From assembly GCF_002915575.1 (NCBI RefSeq), contig NZ_PQGD01000011.1, positions 155,200-219,199 on the forward strand: a stretch of DNA of 64,000 nucleotides, in the 5' to 3' direction. The position numbers and the translations under genes were made by a program. The notes below the pieces were generated by a model. The model was not told the origin of the DNA, ran no database searches, and was given only the letters and a program-made list of their open reading frames with translations. This document shows, in pieces, positions 9,769 through 20,436 of this stretch (its first letter is position 1; the number at the start of each line of letters is the position of its first letter). This stretch comes from Superficieibacter electus (GTDB lineage Bacteria > Pseudomonadota > Gammaproteobacteria > Enterobacterales > Enterobacteriaceae).

Positions 9769-10931
9769 ACCACGACAGGGATGAAAACGAACGCCTGCGG
9801 CGCTGGCGGCTGGTGCTCGGTAACGATGCCAATAACGCCTGTGGCGTCACGCTAACCGAGCAGGAAAGCGAGATGGATTTAGCCCTCGCCGCCCTGTACC
9901 AACCGGATGGCAAAAACGGTCTGCGCGGAGGCAATGAGGCATCGTCGCCAAAAGTGGCGCGCTGGCTGGGCGATATTCGTAAGTATTTCCCCGCTTCGGT
10001 TGTCCAGTTGATGCAGAAAGACGCCTTCGAACGTCTCAATCTGCACCGGATGCTGCTGGAGCCTGAAATGCTCGCCAACGTACAGCCGGATGTACATCTG
10101 GTCTCGACGTTAATGTCGCTTCGCGGGGTGATCCCCACCAAAACGAAAGAGACGGCCCGGCTGGTGGTGCATAAAGTTGTCGATGAGCTGATGAAAAAGC
10201 TCGAAGAACCGATGCGCAGCGCGGTCAGCGGCGCACTCAACCGCGCCGTGCGTAATCGCCGTCCGCGCCATGCAGAGATTGACTGGCAGCGCACAATCCG
10301 CGCTAACCTGCGCCACTGGCAGCAGGACTACCAGACTATTGTTCCCGAAACGCTGATCGGCTATGGGCGCAAGTCTCAGCGTACGCAAAAAGAAATCATT
10401 CTGTGCATCGACCAGAGCGGCTCTATGGCTTCCTCCATCGTCTATTCCAGCATTTTTGGCGCGGTGATGGCCTCATTGCCTGCGGTCAAAACCCACCTGG
10501 TGGTCTTCGATACCGCCGTGGTTGATATGACTGAACAGCTTGACGATCCGGTGGAGTTACTGTTTGGCGTACAGCTGGGCGGCGGCACGGATATCAACCG
10601 CGCGGTGGGTTACTGTCAGTCGCTGGTGCGCGATCCGCAAAACACGATTCTGGTGCTGATCTCCGATTTGTATGAAGGTGGCGTGGAACGTAACCTGCTT
10701 CAGCGTGCCAGTGAACTGGTGCAGTCCGGTGTACAAACTATCGCCCTGCTGGCGCTCAGCAATGAGGGTGCGCCTTTTTATGATAAGGCGCTGGCGGCTA
10801 AGCTGGCGGGGCTGGGTGTGCCCTCCTTTGCCTGTACCCCGGATCACTTCCCCGGCATGATGGCAGCGGCAATTCGCAAGGAAGACATCAACTTATGGGC
10901 GGCGCAGCAGGGCATGATTGCCACCCGATAA
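9753..10931 (+). CDS. yehP: VWA-domain protein, MoxR partner (YehP-like)
   Basis: The protein is 392 residues from ATG 9753, which has a GGAGG site just upstream. Earlier in-frame ATGs would give an implausible leader. The C-terminal half is a von Willebrand A domain with an intact MIDAS: Asp220-x-Ser222-x-Ser224 (DQSGSMAS), then GGGTDINRAV and LISDLYEGG. The N-terminal 200 residues are helical and specific to this family. It corresponds to E. coli YehP. VWA proteins paired with MoxR ATPases act as client-binding adaptors; the client here is not known. The gene overlaps the DUF5682 gene by 16 bases and closes the operon-like run. Confidence 0.85.
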   Translation: MQNTINHDRDENERLRRWRLVLGNDANNACGVTLTEQESEMDLALAALYQPDGKNGLRGGNEASSPKVARWLGDIRKYFPASVVQLMQKDAFERLNLHRMLLEPEMLANVQPDVHLVSTLMSLRGVIPTKTKETARLVVHKVVDELMKKLEEPMRSAVSGALNRAVRNRRPRHAEIDWQRTIRANLRHWQQDYQTIVPETLIGYGRKSQRTQKEIILCIDQSGSMASSIVYSSIFGAVMASLPAVKTHLVVFDTAVVDMTEQLDDPVELLFGVQLGGGTDINRAVGYCQSLVRDPQNTILVLISDLYEGGVERNLLQRASELVQSGVQTIALLALSNEGAPFYDKALAAKLAGLGVPSFACTPDHFPGMMAAAIRKEDINLWAAQQGMIATR

Positions 10932-11028
10932 TCTGAAAATTGTCCGCACGTGAGGGCTACGCAACTTTTTCAGCGCCGCCAGTATGCTACTCTGCACGCT
11001 GACGCTTTGGCTAAAGGACCTACGATTT

Positions 11029-12027
11029 ATGATACGTTTCGCAGTCATTGGCACAAACTGGATCACCCGTCAGTTTGTCGATGCCGCCCATGAAACCGGT
11101 AAATTTACGTTAACCGCCGTTTATTCGCGCCGTCTGGAGCAGGCGCAGCACTTCGCCAGTGATTATCCGGTAGAACATTTGTTTACCTCGCTGGAAGAAA
11201 TGGCTAACAGCGACGCCTTTGATGCGGTGTATATTGCCAGCCCAAACTCCCTGCACTTCCCGCAAACGCGACTGTTTCTCAGCCATAAAAAACATGTGAT
11301 TTGTGAAAAACCGCTGGCGTCTAACCTGCGGGAAGTCGAAGAAGCGATTGCCGTGGCGCGGGAAAATCAGGTGGTGCTGTTTGAAGCGTTTAAGACCGCC
11401 AGCCTGCCTAATTTCCTGCTGCTGCAACAGTCGCTGCCCAAAGTGGGCAAAATCCGTAAGGCATTTATTAATTACTGTCAGTATTCCTCCCGCTATCAGC
11501 GCTATCTGGACGGCGAAAATCCAAACACCTTTAATCCGGCGTTTTCTAACGGGTCGATTATGGATATCGGCTTTTACTGTCTGGCCTCAGCGGTGGCGTT
11601 GTGGGGCGAGCCGCACAGCGTTCAGGCTTCGGCCAGCCTGCTGGCAAGCGGTGTGGATGCCCACGGCACGGTGGTGCTGAACTACGGTGACTTTGACGTG
11701 ACGCTGCACCACTCCAAGGTAAGCGATTCGGTGCTGGCGAGCGAGATTCAGGGTGAGAATGGATCGCTACTGATCGAAAAAATCTCCGAGTGTCAGAACG
11801 TGGCTTTTGTGCCGCGCGGCGGCAAAGCGCAGGATCTCACTCAGCCACAGCATATCAATACTATGCTCTACGAGGCGGAGGTTTTTGCACGGCTGGTAGA
11901 AACCCGTGAGGTTAATCATCCGGGGCTGGCGGTAAGCCGGACCACCTCAACGTTGCAAACGGAGATCCGTCGCCAGACCGGGGTGGTATTCCCGGCGGAT
12001 GACGTGAGCACGCAGGTGAGCGCGTAA
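11029..12027 (+). CDS. ygjR: Gfo/Idh/MocA-family oxidoreductase YgjR
   Basis: This 332-residue NAD(P)-dependent oxidoreductase starts at ATG 11029 (MIRFAVIGTNWIT). The N-terminal Rossmann motif is GTNWITR. The dinucleotide domain contains ASPNSLHF and the conserved CEKPLA motif (catalytic-lysine region of the family), followed by the Gfo/Idh C-terminal substrate domain. It matches E. coli YgjR nearly throughout, and its position before alx is conserved. Substrate is unknown; relatives act on sugars and cyclitols. The ORF could be extended upstream to 10984, but the homologue begins at MIRFAV. Confidence 0.92.
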   Translation: MIRFAVIGTNWITRQFVDAAHETGKFTLTAVYSRRLEQAQHFASDYPVEHLFTSLEEMANSDAFDAVYIASPNSLHFPQTRLFLSHKKHVICEKPLASNLREVEEAIAVARENQVVLFEAFKTASLPNFLLLQQSLPKVGKIRKAFINYCQYSSRYQRYLDGENPNTFNPAFSNGSIMDIGFYCLASAVALWGEPHSVQASASLLASGVDAHGTVVLNYGDFDVTLHHSKVSDSVLASEIQGENGSLLIEKISECQNVAFVPRGGKAQDLTQPQHINTMLYEAEVFARLVETREVNHPGLAVSRTTSTLQTEIRRQTGVVFPADDVSTQVSA

Positions 12028-12084
12028 AACTGTGTAAAAGGCAGGTTGCAGAGCATTGACCCGCTGAATGCCCTGTCATACTTT

Positions 12085-12173
12085 GTTACCTGCAAAGGGG
12101 AGTAACTTCATTGCCGGTGGATCGTCATTACGATACGGAAATCCGTATCCGGTCGCCGGGCAACGCGGGTTAC
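12085..12173 (+). promoter_or_regulatory. yybP-ykoY manganese riboswitch aptamer (alx leader)
   Basis: The consensus GGGGAGTAAC lies at 12097-12106. The outer stem pairs GTTACCTGC (12085-12093) with GCGGGTTAC (12165-12173). Inside are a GCCGGTG/CGCCGGGC stem and a GATACGG/CCGTATC hairpin (12132-12149). This is the architecture of the yybP-ykoY Mn2+-sensing aptamer. In E. coli the alx leader (PRE, formerly SraF) is a member that raises Alx synthesis at high Mn2+ or alkaline pH. Sequence and position before alx both fit. Here the aptamer lies about 320 bases from the start codon, with REP sequences in between. Confidence 0.85.
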
Positions 12174-12177
12174 GCTG

Positions 12178-12370
12178 ACGTCTGCCGGATGGCGCTGCGC
12201 TTATCCGGCCTACAAAAAGCAGCTCTGATACGCACTGCGTACCCGGCTCTGCAATGTAGATCCGATACGCCAAATGCCATCCGGTCTACCAATCGTAGGC
12301 CCGATACGCCAAACGCCATCCGGTCTACCCCATCGTAGGCCCGATAAGCGAAGCGTCATCGGGCAGGCAA
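12178..12370. repeat. REP/BIME cluster in the alx leader
   Basis: A REP palindrome at about 12180-12213 (CCGGATGGCGCTGCGCTTATCCGGCCTAC) is followed by reverse-orientation REP-derived units. A tandem repeat starts CCGATACGCC at 12262 and 12301, with a related copy at 12341 (period 39-40 bases). These are typical enterobacterial REP/BIME sequences. They separate the riboswitch aptamer from the terminator-like hairpin and ribosome site of alx. Confidence 0.8.
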
Positions 12371-12434
12371 CCAGCGTGACATGACGTTGTAAGTGAGACC
12401 TTGCCGGAAGGCGAGGTCTGTGCATGAAACACGC

Positions 12435-12474
12435 AACGGCTGACGTCTTCTGACCTCAGCCGTTATTGTTTTTA
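12435..12474 (+). terminator. Terminator-like hairpin before the alx ribosome site
   Basis: A nine-base-pair stem AACGGCTGA (12435-12443) / TCAGCCGTT (12456-12464) is followed by ATTGTTTTT. It lies six bases before the AAGGAG site of alx (12480-12485). In a yybP-ykoY leader this could be the expression platform: an intrinsic terminator, or a hairpin controlling access to the ribosome site. Which mechanism operates cannot be told from sequence alone. Confidence 0.7.
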
Positions 12475-12492
12475 TGCGTAAGGAGTTACTCT

Positions 12493-13461
12493 ATGAATAC
12501 CGTCGGCACACCGTTGTTATGGGGCGGATTCGCAGTTGTGGTGGTGATTATGCTGGCTGTCGATCTGCTGTTGCAGGGGCGACGCGGCGCTCACACCATG
12601 TCGATGAAACAGGCCGCCGCCTGGTCTCTGGTCTGGGTCAGTCTCTCTTTGCTCTTTAACGCCGCCTTCTGGTGGTATCTTGCGACGACGCAAGGTCGCG
12701 CCGTCGCCGATCCGCAGGCGCTGGCCTTTCTCACCGGCTACCTGATTGAAAAAGCGCTGGCGGTAGATAACGTCTTCGTCTGGCTGATGCTGTTCAGCTA
12801 TTTTGCCGTGCCTGCCGCCTTACAGCGTCGCGTGCTGATCTACGGCGTGCTCGGCGCAATTATCCTGCGAACCATCATGATTTTTGCCGGTAGCTGGTTG
12901 ATAACCCAGTTTGAGTGGCTGCTGTACGTTTTCGGCGCGTTCCTGCTGTTTACCGGCGTCAAAATGGCGCTGGCGAAAGAAGGCGAAGGTGGGATCGGTG
13001 AAAAGCCGGTGGTACGCTGGCTACGCAGCCATTTGCGCATGACGGATACCATTGAGGGCGAACACTTCTTCGTGCGTAAAAACGGCCTGCTGTTTGCCAC
13101 GCCGCTACTGCTGGTGCTGATCCTGGTTGAGCTGAGCGACGTGATCTTTGCGGTTGATAGCATCCCGGCGATCTTTGCGGTGACCACCGATCCCTTTATC
13201 GTCCTGACCTCGAACCTGTTTGCGATCCTCGGCCTGCGTGCAATGTACTTCCTGCTGGCGGGCGTTGCGGAACGCTTCTCCATGCTGAAATACGGGTTGT
13301 CGATTATCCTGGTATTTATCGGTATTAAGATGCTGATCGTCGATTTTTACCATATACCGATCGCCATCTCCCTGAGCGTGGTATTTGGTATTCTGGTCAT
13401 TACGCTGCTGATTAACTTTTGGGTAAATTACCAGCGCGATAGGCAACAGCAGCGGCGGTAA
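12493..13461 (+). CDS. alx: TerC-family manganese exporter Alx
   Basis: A 322-residue integral inner-membrane protein with about nine hydrophobic segments and the TerC/Alx signature: [14 protein letters not shown] in the third helix and [17 protein letters not shown] later. The acidic residues of these helices are the likely metal path. E. coli Alx limits cytoplasmic Mn2+ and is induced by alkaline pH and manganese through the upstream riboswitch. The start at 12493 follows AAGGAG and gives [12 protein letters not shown], matching the homologue. Confidence 0.95.
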   Translation: MNTVGTPLLWGGFAVVVVIMLAVDLLLQGRRGAHTMSMKQAAAWSLVWVSLSLLFNAAFWWYLATTQGRAVADPQALAFLTGYLIEKALAVDNVFVWLMLFSYFAVPAALQRRVLIYGVLGAIILRTIMIFAGSWLITQFEWLLYVFGAFLLFTGVKMALAKEGEGGIGEKPVVRWLRSHLRMTDTIEGEHFFVRKNGLLFATPLLLVLILVELSDVIFAVDSIPAIFAVTTDPFIVLTSNLFAILGLRAMYFLLAGVAERFSMLKYGLSIILVFIGIKMLIVDFYHIPIAISLSVVFGILVITLLINFWVNYQRDRQQQRR

Positions 13462-13505
13462 CCTTCCGCCACGCCTGCACACAATGTAGATTGGCGAAAT
13501 CAATG

Positions 13506-13529
13506 GCCCGACGGCGGTTGGGCTTTTTT
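13506..13529 (+). terminator. Intrinsic terminator after alx
   Basis: GCCCGAC-ggcg-GTTGGGC stem followed by six T residues, 45 bases past the alx stop. Confidence 0.85.
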
Positions 13530-13718
13530 GCTTAATATGTCACAATATTGTTAATTAAAAGTTATAAAACATGATCCGCTCATAAAATCCAGCATATTTC
13601 GCTTCCCGAACCTTGTTCTTTCCTTATACTCGACCAGGCAAACACTTTGTTACATCCTGAAAAATTCGTCATTAGAGCGAGCACGGGATGAGCAACAACA
13701 CAATGAAAGGATCGAAAA

Positions 13719-14963
13719 ATGACAACGCAACGTACACCGGGGCTATTGCAGCGCGTGGCCCAGGGGAGCCTGGTTAAGCAAATTTTGGTGGGCCTGATAC
13801 TGGGTATCTTAGTGGCATGGATTTCAGCGCCAGCGGCGGTCGCCGCAGGATTGCTGGGCACACTGTTCGTCGGCGCACTTAAAGCCGTCGCGCCAGTGCT
13901 GGTGTTAATGCTGGTCATGGCGTCAATCGCCAATCATCAGCACGGGCAAAAAACCAATATTCGTCCGATTTTATTTCTTTATCTGCTGGGCACCTTCTCT
14001 GCCGCCCTCGCCGCCGTGGTATTCAGTTTTGCCTTCCCGTCAACGCTACACCTGGCCAGCAGCGCAAATGACATTGTGCCGCCGTCCGGTATTGTGGAGG
14101 TGTTGCGCGGCTTACTGTTAAGTATGGTCGCCAACCCGATCGACGCTCTGCTTAACGCCAATTATATCGGTATTCTGGTATGGGCCGTTGGCCTGGGTTT
14201 TGCCCTGCGCCACGGCAACGATACCACTAAAAATCTGGTTAACGATGTGTCTGACGCGGTTACCTTTATGGTAAAAATGGTTATCCGTTTCGCACCGATT
14301 GGTATTTTTGGTCTGGTTTCTTCGACGCTGGCGACCACCGGCTTTGCCGCCCTGTGGGGCTATGCGCAGCTATTGGTCGTGCTGGTTGGCTGTATGTTGC
14401 TGGTCGCGCTGGTAATTAACCCGCTGCTGGTTTTCTGGAAAATCCGCCGTAATCCATTTCCGCTGGTATTTACCTGCCTGCGTGAAAGCGGTGTTTATGC
14501 CTTCTTTACCCGCAGCTCTGCCGCAAATATTCCGGTCAACATGGCGCTATGCGAGAAGCTGAATCTGGACAGGGATACCTATTCCGTTTCCATCCCGCTG
14601 GGTGCCACCATCAACATGGCCGGTGCAGCTATCACGATCACGGTACTTACCCTGGCGGCAGTCAGTACGCTGGGGATACCGGTAGATCTGCCGACGGCGC
14701 TGCTACTAAGCGTAGTAGCCTCACTGTGTGCATGCGGCGCATCCGGCGTAGCAGGCGGTTCGCTACTGCTGATCCCACTGGCGTGCAATATGTTTGGCAT
14801 CCCGAACGATATCGCGATGCAGGTCGTCGCGGTAGGCTTCATCATCGGTGTATTACAGGATTCCTGTGAGACCGCGCTGAACTCTTCTACCGATGTGCTG
14901 TTCACGGCGGCGGCGTGTCAGGCTGAAGATGAACGGCTGGCGAATAACGCTCTGCGTAACTAA
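13719..14963 (+). CDS. sstT: Sodium:serine/threonine symporter SstT
   Basis: A 414-residue multi-pass inner-membrane carrier of the DAACS (glutamate/dicarboxylate symporter) family. Eight helices plus re-entrant loops are suggested by the hydrophobic pattern. Characteristic segments include [28 protein letters not shown] and the C-terminal [17 protein letters not shown]. It imports serine and threonine with Na+. The start at 13719 follows AAAGGA. It fits next to the threonine/serine-degrading tdc operon 17 kb away only in a general sense; the alx-sstT-ygjV order is the ancestral enterobacterial one. Confidence 0.95.
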   Translation: MTTQRTPGLLQRVAQGSLVKQILVGLILGILVAWISAPAAVAAGLLGTLFVGALKAVAPVLVLMLVMASIANHQHGQKTNIRPILFLYLLGTFSAALAAVVFSFAFPSTLHLASSANDIVPPSGIVEVLRGLLLSMVANPIDALLNANYIGILVWAVGLGFALRHGNDTTKNLVNDVSDAVTFMVKMVIRFAPIGIFGLVSSTLATTGFAALWGYAQLLVVLVGCMLLVALVINPLLVFWKIRRNPFPLVFTCLRESGVYAFFTRSSAANIPVNMALCEKLNLDRDTYSVSIPLGATINMAGAAITITVLTLAAVSTLGIPVDLPTALLLSVVASLCACGASGVAGGSLLLIPLACNMFGIPNDIAMQVVAVGFIIGVLQDSCETALNSSTDVLFTAAACQAEDERLANNALRN

Positions 14964-14970
14964 AAGTACC

Positions 14971-15000
14971 GCCTCTCCACTACCGGGTGGAGGGGCTTTC
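14971..15000. terminator. Hairpin between convergent sstT and ygjV
   Basis: GCCTCTCCAC-taccg-GGTGGAGGGGC stem followed by TTTCTT on the + strand, just past the sstT stop. It overlaps the last codons of ygjV. Confidence 0.75.
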
Positions 15001-15534
15001 TTGCTGTACGCTTTTTTCAATCTTAAACGGATCGATACCGCGGCGCTGCATGCGCCAGAAGCGAATAATATTCAGGCCGTTCATCACCAGAAAGCTACCC
15101 TCAATCAGCGTGCCCCCAATTGAGCCGAGCCAGAAGTTATGCGCTACCCAACAGGCGGTGGAGCACCACATGACGCAGCGAGTCGTCAGCCCTTTACAGC
15201 GAAACAATGCCCAGGTGCTGACGGTGGTACCAATAATCGGCAGCAGCTCCATCGCATGTTCCAGCCTGCTGAGGCCAAGCACCAGCGTCAGGACGATAAA
15301 AACGCCCATCACCCATAGCCGCCGCGTTTTCATTGAGATGACGGTACGGATCGCATTAAGCTCCGCACTCATGCCCGCGGGAAATGCGCCCATCAGAAAA
15401 AAGTGCAGCCCGATTACCGCACTGTATACAGCAAGCTGAAGTTTGAAGCGCCGCTCATCGCGGTTGATAAAGGTAGTAATACCAATCAAAAAGGCGATGA
15501 CACCAACGCCCTGGGCCAGCCAATACGTGGTCAT
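14980..15534 (-). CDS. ygjV: Inner-membrane protein YgjV
   Basis: A 184-residue protein with about five or six transmembrane helices, beginning MTTYWLAQGVGVIAFLIGITT. It closely follows E. coli YgjV, including NRDERRFK and SIGGTLIEGSFL. It belongs to the YgjV/ImpA-like membrane family of unknown function. Convergent with sstT and upstream of uxaA on the same strand, but separated from uxaA by a strong hairpin. Confidence 0.9.
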   Translation of the reverse strand: MTTYWLAQGVGVIAFLIGITTFINRDERRFKLQLAVYSAVIGLHFFLMGAFPAGMSAELNAIRTVISMKTRRLWVMGVFIVLTLVLGLSRLEHAMELLPIIGTTVSTWALFRCKGLTTRCVMWCSTACWVAHNFWLGSIGGTLIEGSFLVMNGLNIIRFWRMQRRGIDPFKIEKSVQQESPSTR

Positions 15535-15563
15535 GACAAATCCTTAGCGGACAGGAGAAATAG

Positions 15564-15595
15564 AAACGGCGCTTCATTATATGAAACGCCGTTTT
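15564..15595 (-). terminator. Terminator hairpin downstream of uxaA
   Basis: Long stem AAACGGCG-(TTCA..TGAA)-CGCCGTTT between uxaA and ygjV. Read leftward it closes the uxaCA transcript, although the T-tract is interrupted. Confidence 0.65.
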
Positions 15596-15615
15596 AAAAT
15601 GCTAACTATCAATAT

Positions 15616-17103
15616 TTACAGCGTGACGCCACTTTTAAAAATCGCCAGCTCGCGGAAATCGTTGCGCTCGTTGCAGGCTTTTTTGCCGCTGGCGATGTCG
15701 ACGATGGTGTCGACGAATTCGCTCAGCAACTGCGGCATGGCTTTGCCGTGAATAAGCTGCCCGGCATCAAAATCAATCCAGTGCTTTTTCTTCGCGGCCA
15801 GTTCGCTGTTGGTGGCAATCTTAACGGTCGGCACAAAACCGCCGTACGGTGTGCCGCGACCGGTACTGAACAGCACCATATGACATCCGGCTCCGGCCAG
15901 CGCACTGGTGGCGACCGCATCGTTACCCGGCGCGCTCAGCAGGTTAAGGCCTGGGGTTTTCAGCCGCTCGCCGTAGCGCAGCACATCAACCACCTGACTG
16001 GAACCCGCCTTTTGCGTACAGCCCAGCGATTTATCTTCAAGCGTCGTGATACCGCCCGCTTTGTTGCCCGGCGACGGGTTTTCATAAATCGGCTGATTAT
16101 GGGCGATGAAATACTGCTTGAAATCGTTGACCATGGTCACCAGCTTGTCAAACGTCTGTTCGTCGCGACAATGGCTCATCAGCAGTTGCTCTGCGCCAAA
16201 CATCTCCGGCACTTCGGTCAGCACAGTGGTACCGCCGTTGGCAATGACGTAGTCAGAGAAGCGGCCAAGCATCGGGTTGGCCGTGATCCCGGACAGACCG
16301 TCTGAACCGCCACACTCCAGGCCGAATTTCAGCTCGCCCAGTCTGCCCGGCTCGCGCTTGTCGTGGCGCATGACCTCATATAACTGATGCAGATGCTCCA
16401 GCCCGGCTTCAATTTCGTCGTCCTGATGTTGCAGGACCATAAAGTGCACGCGCTCCGGATCGAAATCGCCCAGCGTCTCGCGGAACACATCGACCTGATT
16501 GTTTTCACAGCCGAGACCGATAACCAGCACCGCGCCCGCGTTCGGGTGACGCACCATGTTTTGCAGCATGGTACGGGTATTGATATGGTCGTCGCCCAGC
16601 TGCGAGCAGCCGTAGGTGTGACTAAACAGGAAAACGCCATCGGTGCCTTGCGCGTCGTTGGTCTCTTTTAAAAAACGATTCTGGATCTGCCGGGCGATGC
16701 CGTTGACGCAGCCCACCGTCGGTAATATCCACAGCTCATTACGTACGCCAACGTCACCGTTGGCGCGGCGGTAAATTTGAACTTCTCGATCCGCAGGCTG
16801 TACTTCTTCAGCCTGGAAATCAGGTTGATAGCGATACTCGTCCAGATCGCTGAGGTTAGTGCGCGTGTTATGGGCGTGGATATGTTCCCCTGGCGCAATA
16901 TCCGTCAGCGCATGACCAATAGGCAGACCATATTTTGTGACGTTTTCCCCTTTCGCAATGGCACTCAGGGCAAACTTGTGCCCACGCACCACGTCCTGAC
17001 GCAGCGTGACTGACTGCCCGTCAACGGTCACTTGCGTACCGTTTTCCAGGTCAGCCAGCGCGACGGCGACGTTGTCCTGCGAATGGATCTTAATGTATTG
17101 CAT
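15616..17103 (-). CDS. uxaA: Altronate dehydratase UxaA
   Basis: 495 residues from the ATG at 17103 (MQYIKIHSQDN), which has a GAGG site. It dehydrates D-altronate to 2-keto-3-deoxygluconate in galacturonate breakdown. The N-terminal SAF domain (about 1-90) is followed by the catalytic UxaA domain with FSHTYGCSQLG, GLGCENNQ, LECGGSDGLSG and [11 protein letters not shown], motifs shared with GarD in this window. Conserved Cys residues may bind iron. It lies 18 bases after uxaC and is co-transcribed. An in-frame ATG at 17118 is less likely given homologue length. Confidence 0.96.
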   Translation of the reverse strand: MQYIKIHSQDNVAVALADLENGTQVTVDGQSVTLRQDVVRGHKFALSAIAKGENVTKYGLPIGHALTDIAPGEHIHAHNTRTNLSDLDEYRYQPDFQAEEVQPADREVQIYRRANGDVGVRNELWILPTVGCVNGIARQIQNRFLKETNDAQGTDGVFLFSHTYGCSQLGDDHINTRTMLQNMVRHPNAGAVLVIGLGCENNQVDVFRETLGDFDPERVHFMVLQHQDDEIEAGLEHLHQLYEVMRHDKREPGRLGELKFGLECGGSDGLSGITANPMLGRFSDYVIANGGTTVLTEVPEMFGAEQLLMSHCRDEQTFDKLVTMVNDFKQYFIAHNQPIYENPSPGNKAGGITTLEDKSLGCTQKAGSSQVVDVLRYGERLKTPGLNLLSAPGNDAVATSALAGAGCHMVLFSTGRGTPYGGFVPTVKIATNSELAAKKKHWIDFDAGQLIHGKAMPQLLSEFVDTIVDIASGKKACNERNDFRELAIFKSGVTL

Positions 17104-17121
17104 ATCAACCAACCTCAAGGC

Positions 17122-19008
<1,887 letters not shown>

Positions 19009-20310
19009 ATGCGTAAAATTAAAGGTTTACGTTGGTATATGATCGCCCTGGTAACGCTGGGTACCGTCCTGGGCTACCTGACGCGTAATACCGTGGCGGC
19101 GGCCGCACCGACCCTGATGGAAGAGCTGCATATTTCCACCCAGCAATACTCTTACATTATCGCGGCGTATTCAGCAGCGTATACCGTCATGCAACCGGTA
19201 GCAGGTTATGTACTGGATATCCTGGGCACCAAAATTGGTTACGCTTTCTTTGCTATTGCCTGGGCGATATTCTGCGGCGCAACCGCGCTGGCAGGTAGCT
19301 GGGGTGGGCTGGCGCTGGCGCGTGGCGCAGTAGGCGCGGCCGAAGCGGCGATGATCCCGGCCGGTCTGAAAGCCAGCTCCGAATGGTTCCCGGCAAAAGA
19401 ACGTTCCATCGCCGTGGGCTACTTTAACGTTGGCTCCTCTATCGGCGCGATGATTGCTCCGCCGCTGGTGGTGTGGGCTATCGTGATGCATAGCTGGCAG
19501 ATGGCGTTTATTATTTCTGGCGTCCTGAGCTTTGTCTGGGCAATGGCCTGGCTCATTTTCTACAAACATCCGCGCGATCAGAAAAAATTAACCGAAGAAG
19601 AACGTGACTACATCATTGGCGGTCAGGAAGCGCAGCACCAGACTAACAACGGTAAAAAAATGTCCGTCTGGCAGATCCTCGGCACCCGTCAGTTCTGGGG
19701 GATTGCCCTGCCACGTTTTCTGGCTGAACCGGCATGGGGTACGTTTAACGCGTGGATTCCGCTGTTCATGTTTAAAGTTTATGGCTTTAACCTGAAAGAA
19801 ATCGCCATGTTTGCCTGGATGCCGATGCTGTTTGCTGACCTCGGGTGTATCGTCGGCGGCTACCTGCCACCGCTGTTCCAGCGCTGGTTTGGCGTGAACC
19901 TGATTGTGTCACGTAAAATGGTCGTCACTATGGGGGCACTGTTAATGATTGGCCCTGGCATGATCGGCCTGTTTACCAGCCCGTATGTGGCGATTGGTCT
20001 GCTGTGTATCGGTGGTTTTGCTCACCAGTCACTGTCCGGCGCGCTGATTACGCTTTCTTCCGATGTCTTTGGCCGTAATGAAGTGGCAACGGCCAACGGG
20101 CTGACCGGAATGGCAGCATGGATGGCAAGTACCATGTTTGCTCTGGTGGTTGGTGCACTGGCGGATACTATCGGCTTCAGCCCGCTGTTCGCAGTACTGG
20201 CGGTATTTGACCTGCTGGGCGCGCTGGTTATCTGGACGGTACTGAAAAATAAACCGGCCGCAGAGATTGTGCAGTCACCGCCGAGGAACGATCCGGCGAC
20301 GCAGAACTGA
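19009..20310 (+). CDS. exuT: Hexuronate:H+ symporter ExuT (MFS)
   Basis: A 433-residue major facilitator with twelve predicted helices, from MRKIKGLRWYMIALVTLGTV. It imports galacturonate and glucuronate for UxaC/UxaA. It belongs to the anion:cation symporter branch; visible hallmarks are LGYLTRNTVAAAAPTL in helix 1, GAAEAAMIPAGLKASSEWFP and ALITLSSDVFGRNEVATANG. It is a relative of GarP in this window. Start at 19009 with AAGAGG upstream. Its terminator separates it from exuR. Confidence 0.96.
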   Translation: MRKIKGLRWYMIALVTLGTVLGYLTRNTVAAAAPTLMEELHISTQQYSYIIAAYSAAYTVMQPVAGYVLDILGTKIGYAFFAIAWAIFCGATALAGSWGGLALARGAVGAAEAAMIPAGLKASSEWFPAKERSIAVGYFNVGSSIGAMIAPPLVVWAIVMHSWQMAFIISGVLSFVWAMAWLIFYKHPRDQKKLTEEERDYIIGGQEAQHQTNNGKKMSVWQILGTRQFWGIALPRFLAEPAWGTFNAWIPLFMFKVYGFNLKEIAMFAWMPMLFADLGCIVGGYLPPLFQRWFGVNLIVSRKMVVTMGALLMIGPGMIGLFTSPYVAIGLLCIGGFAHQSLSGALITLSSDVFGRNEVATANGLTGMAAWMASTMFALVVGALADTIGFSPLFAVLAVFDLLGALVIWTVLKNKPAAEIVQSPPRNDPATQN

Positions 20311-20334
20311 TTCTTTTTACTTCTGCTGTAAACC

Positions 20335-20365
20335 AAAAAAGCCGCCTGATGAGGGCGGCTTTTTT
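20335..20365 (+). terminator. Intrinsic terminator after exuT
   Basis: AAAAAAGCCGCC-tgatga-GGGCGGCTTTTTT. The A-tract on the left makes it potentially bidirectional. Confidence 0.9.
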
Positions 20366-20436
20366 GTCGCGCAGTGGTGCCAGACTCGTAAAAGTGGTAT
20401 AACAAATAAAGGTGCCTTATTCCGTCCGGAGCACAA

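Noticed and set aside
12262-12370. CRISPR-like short tandem repeats
   Set aside because: The 39-40 base units have no unique spacers and are REP-derived.
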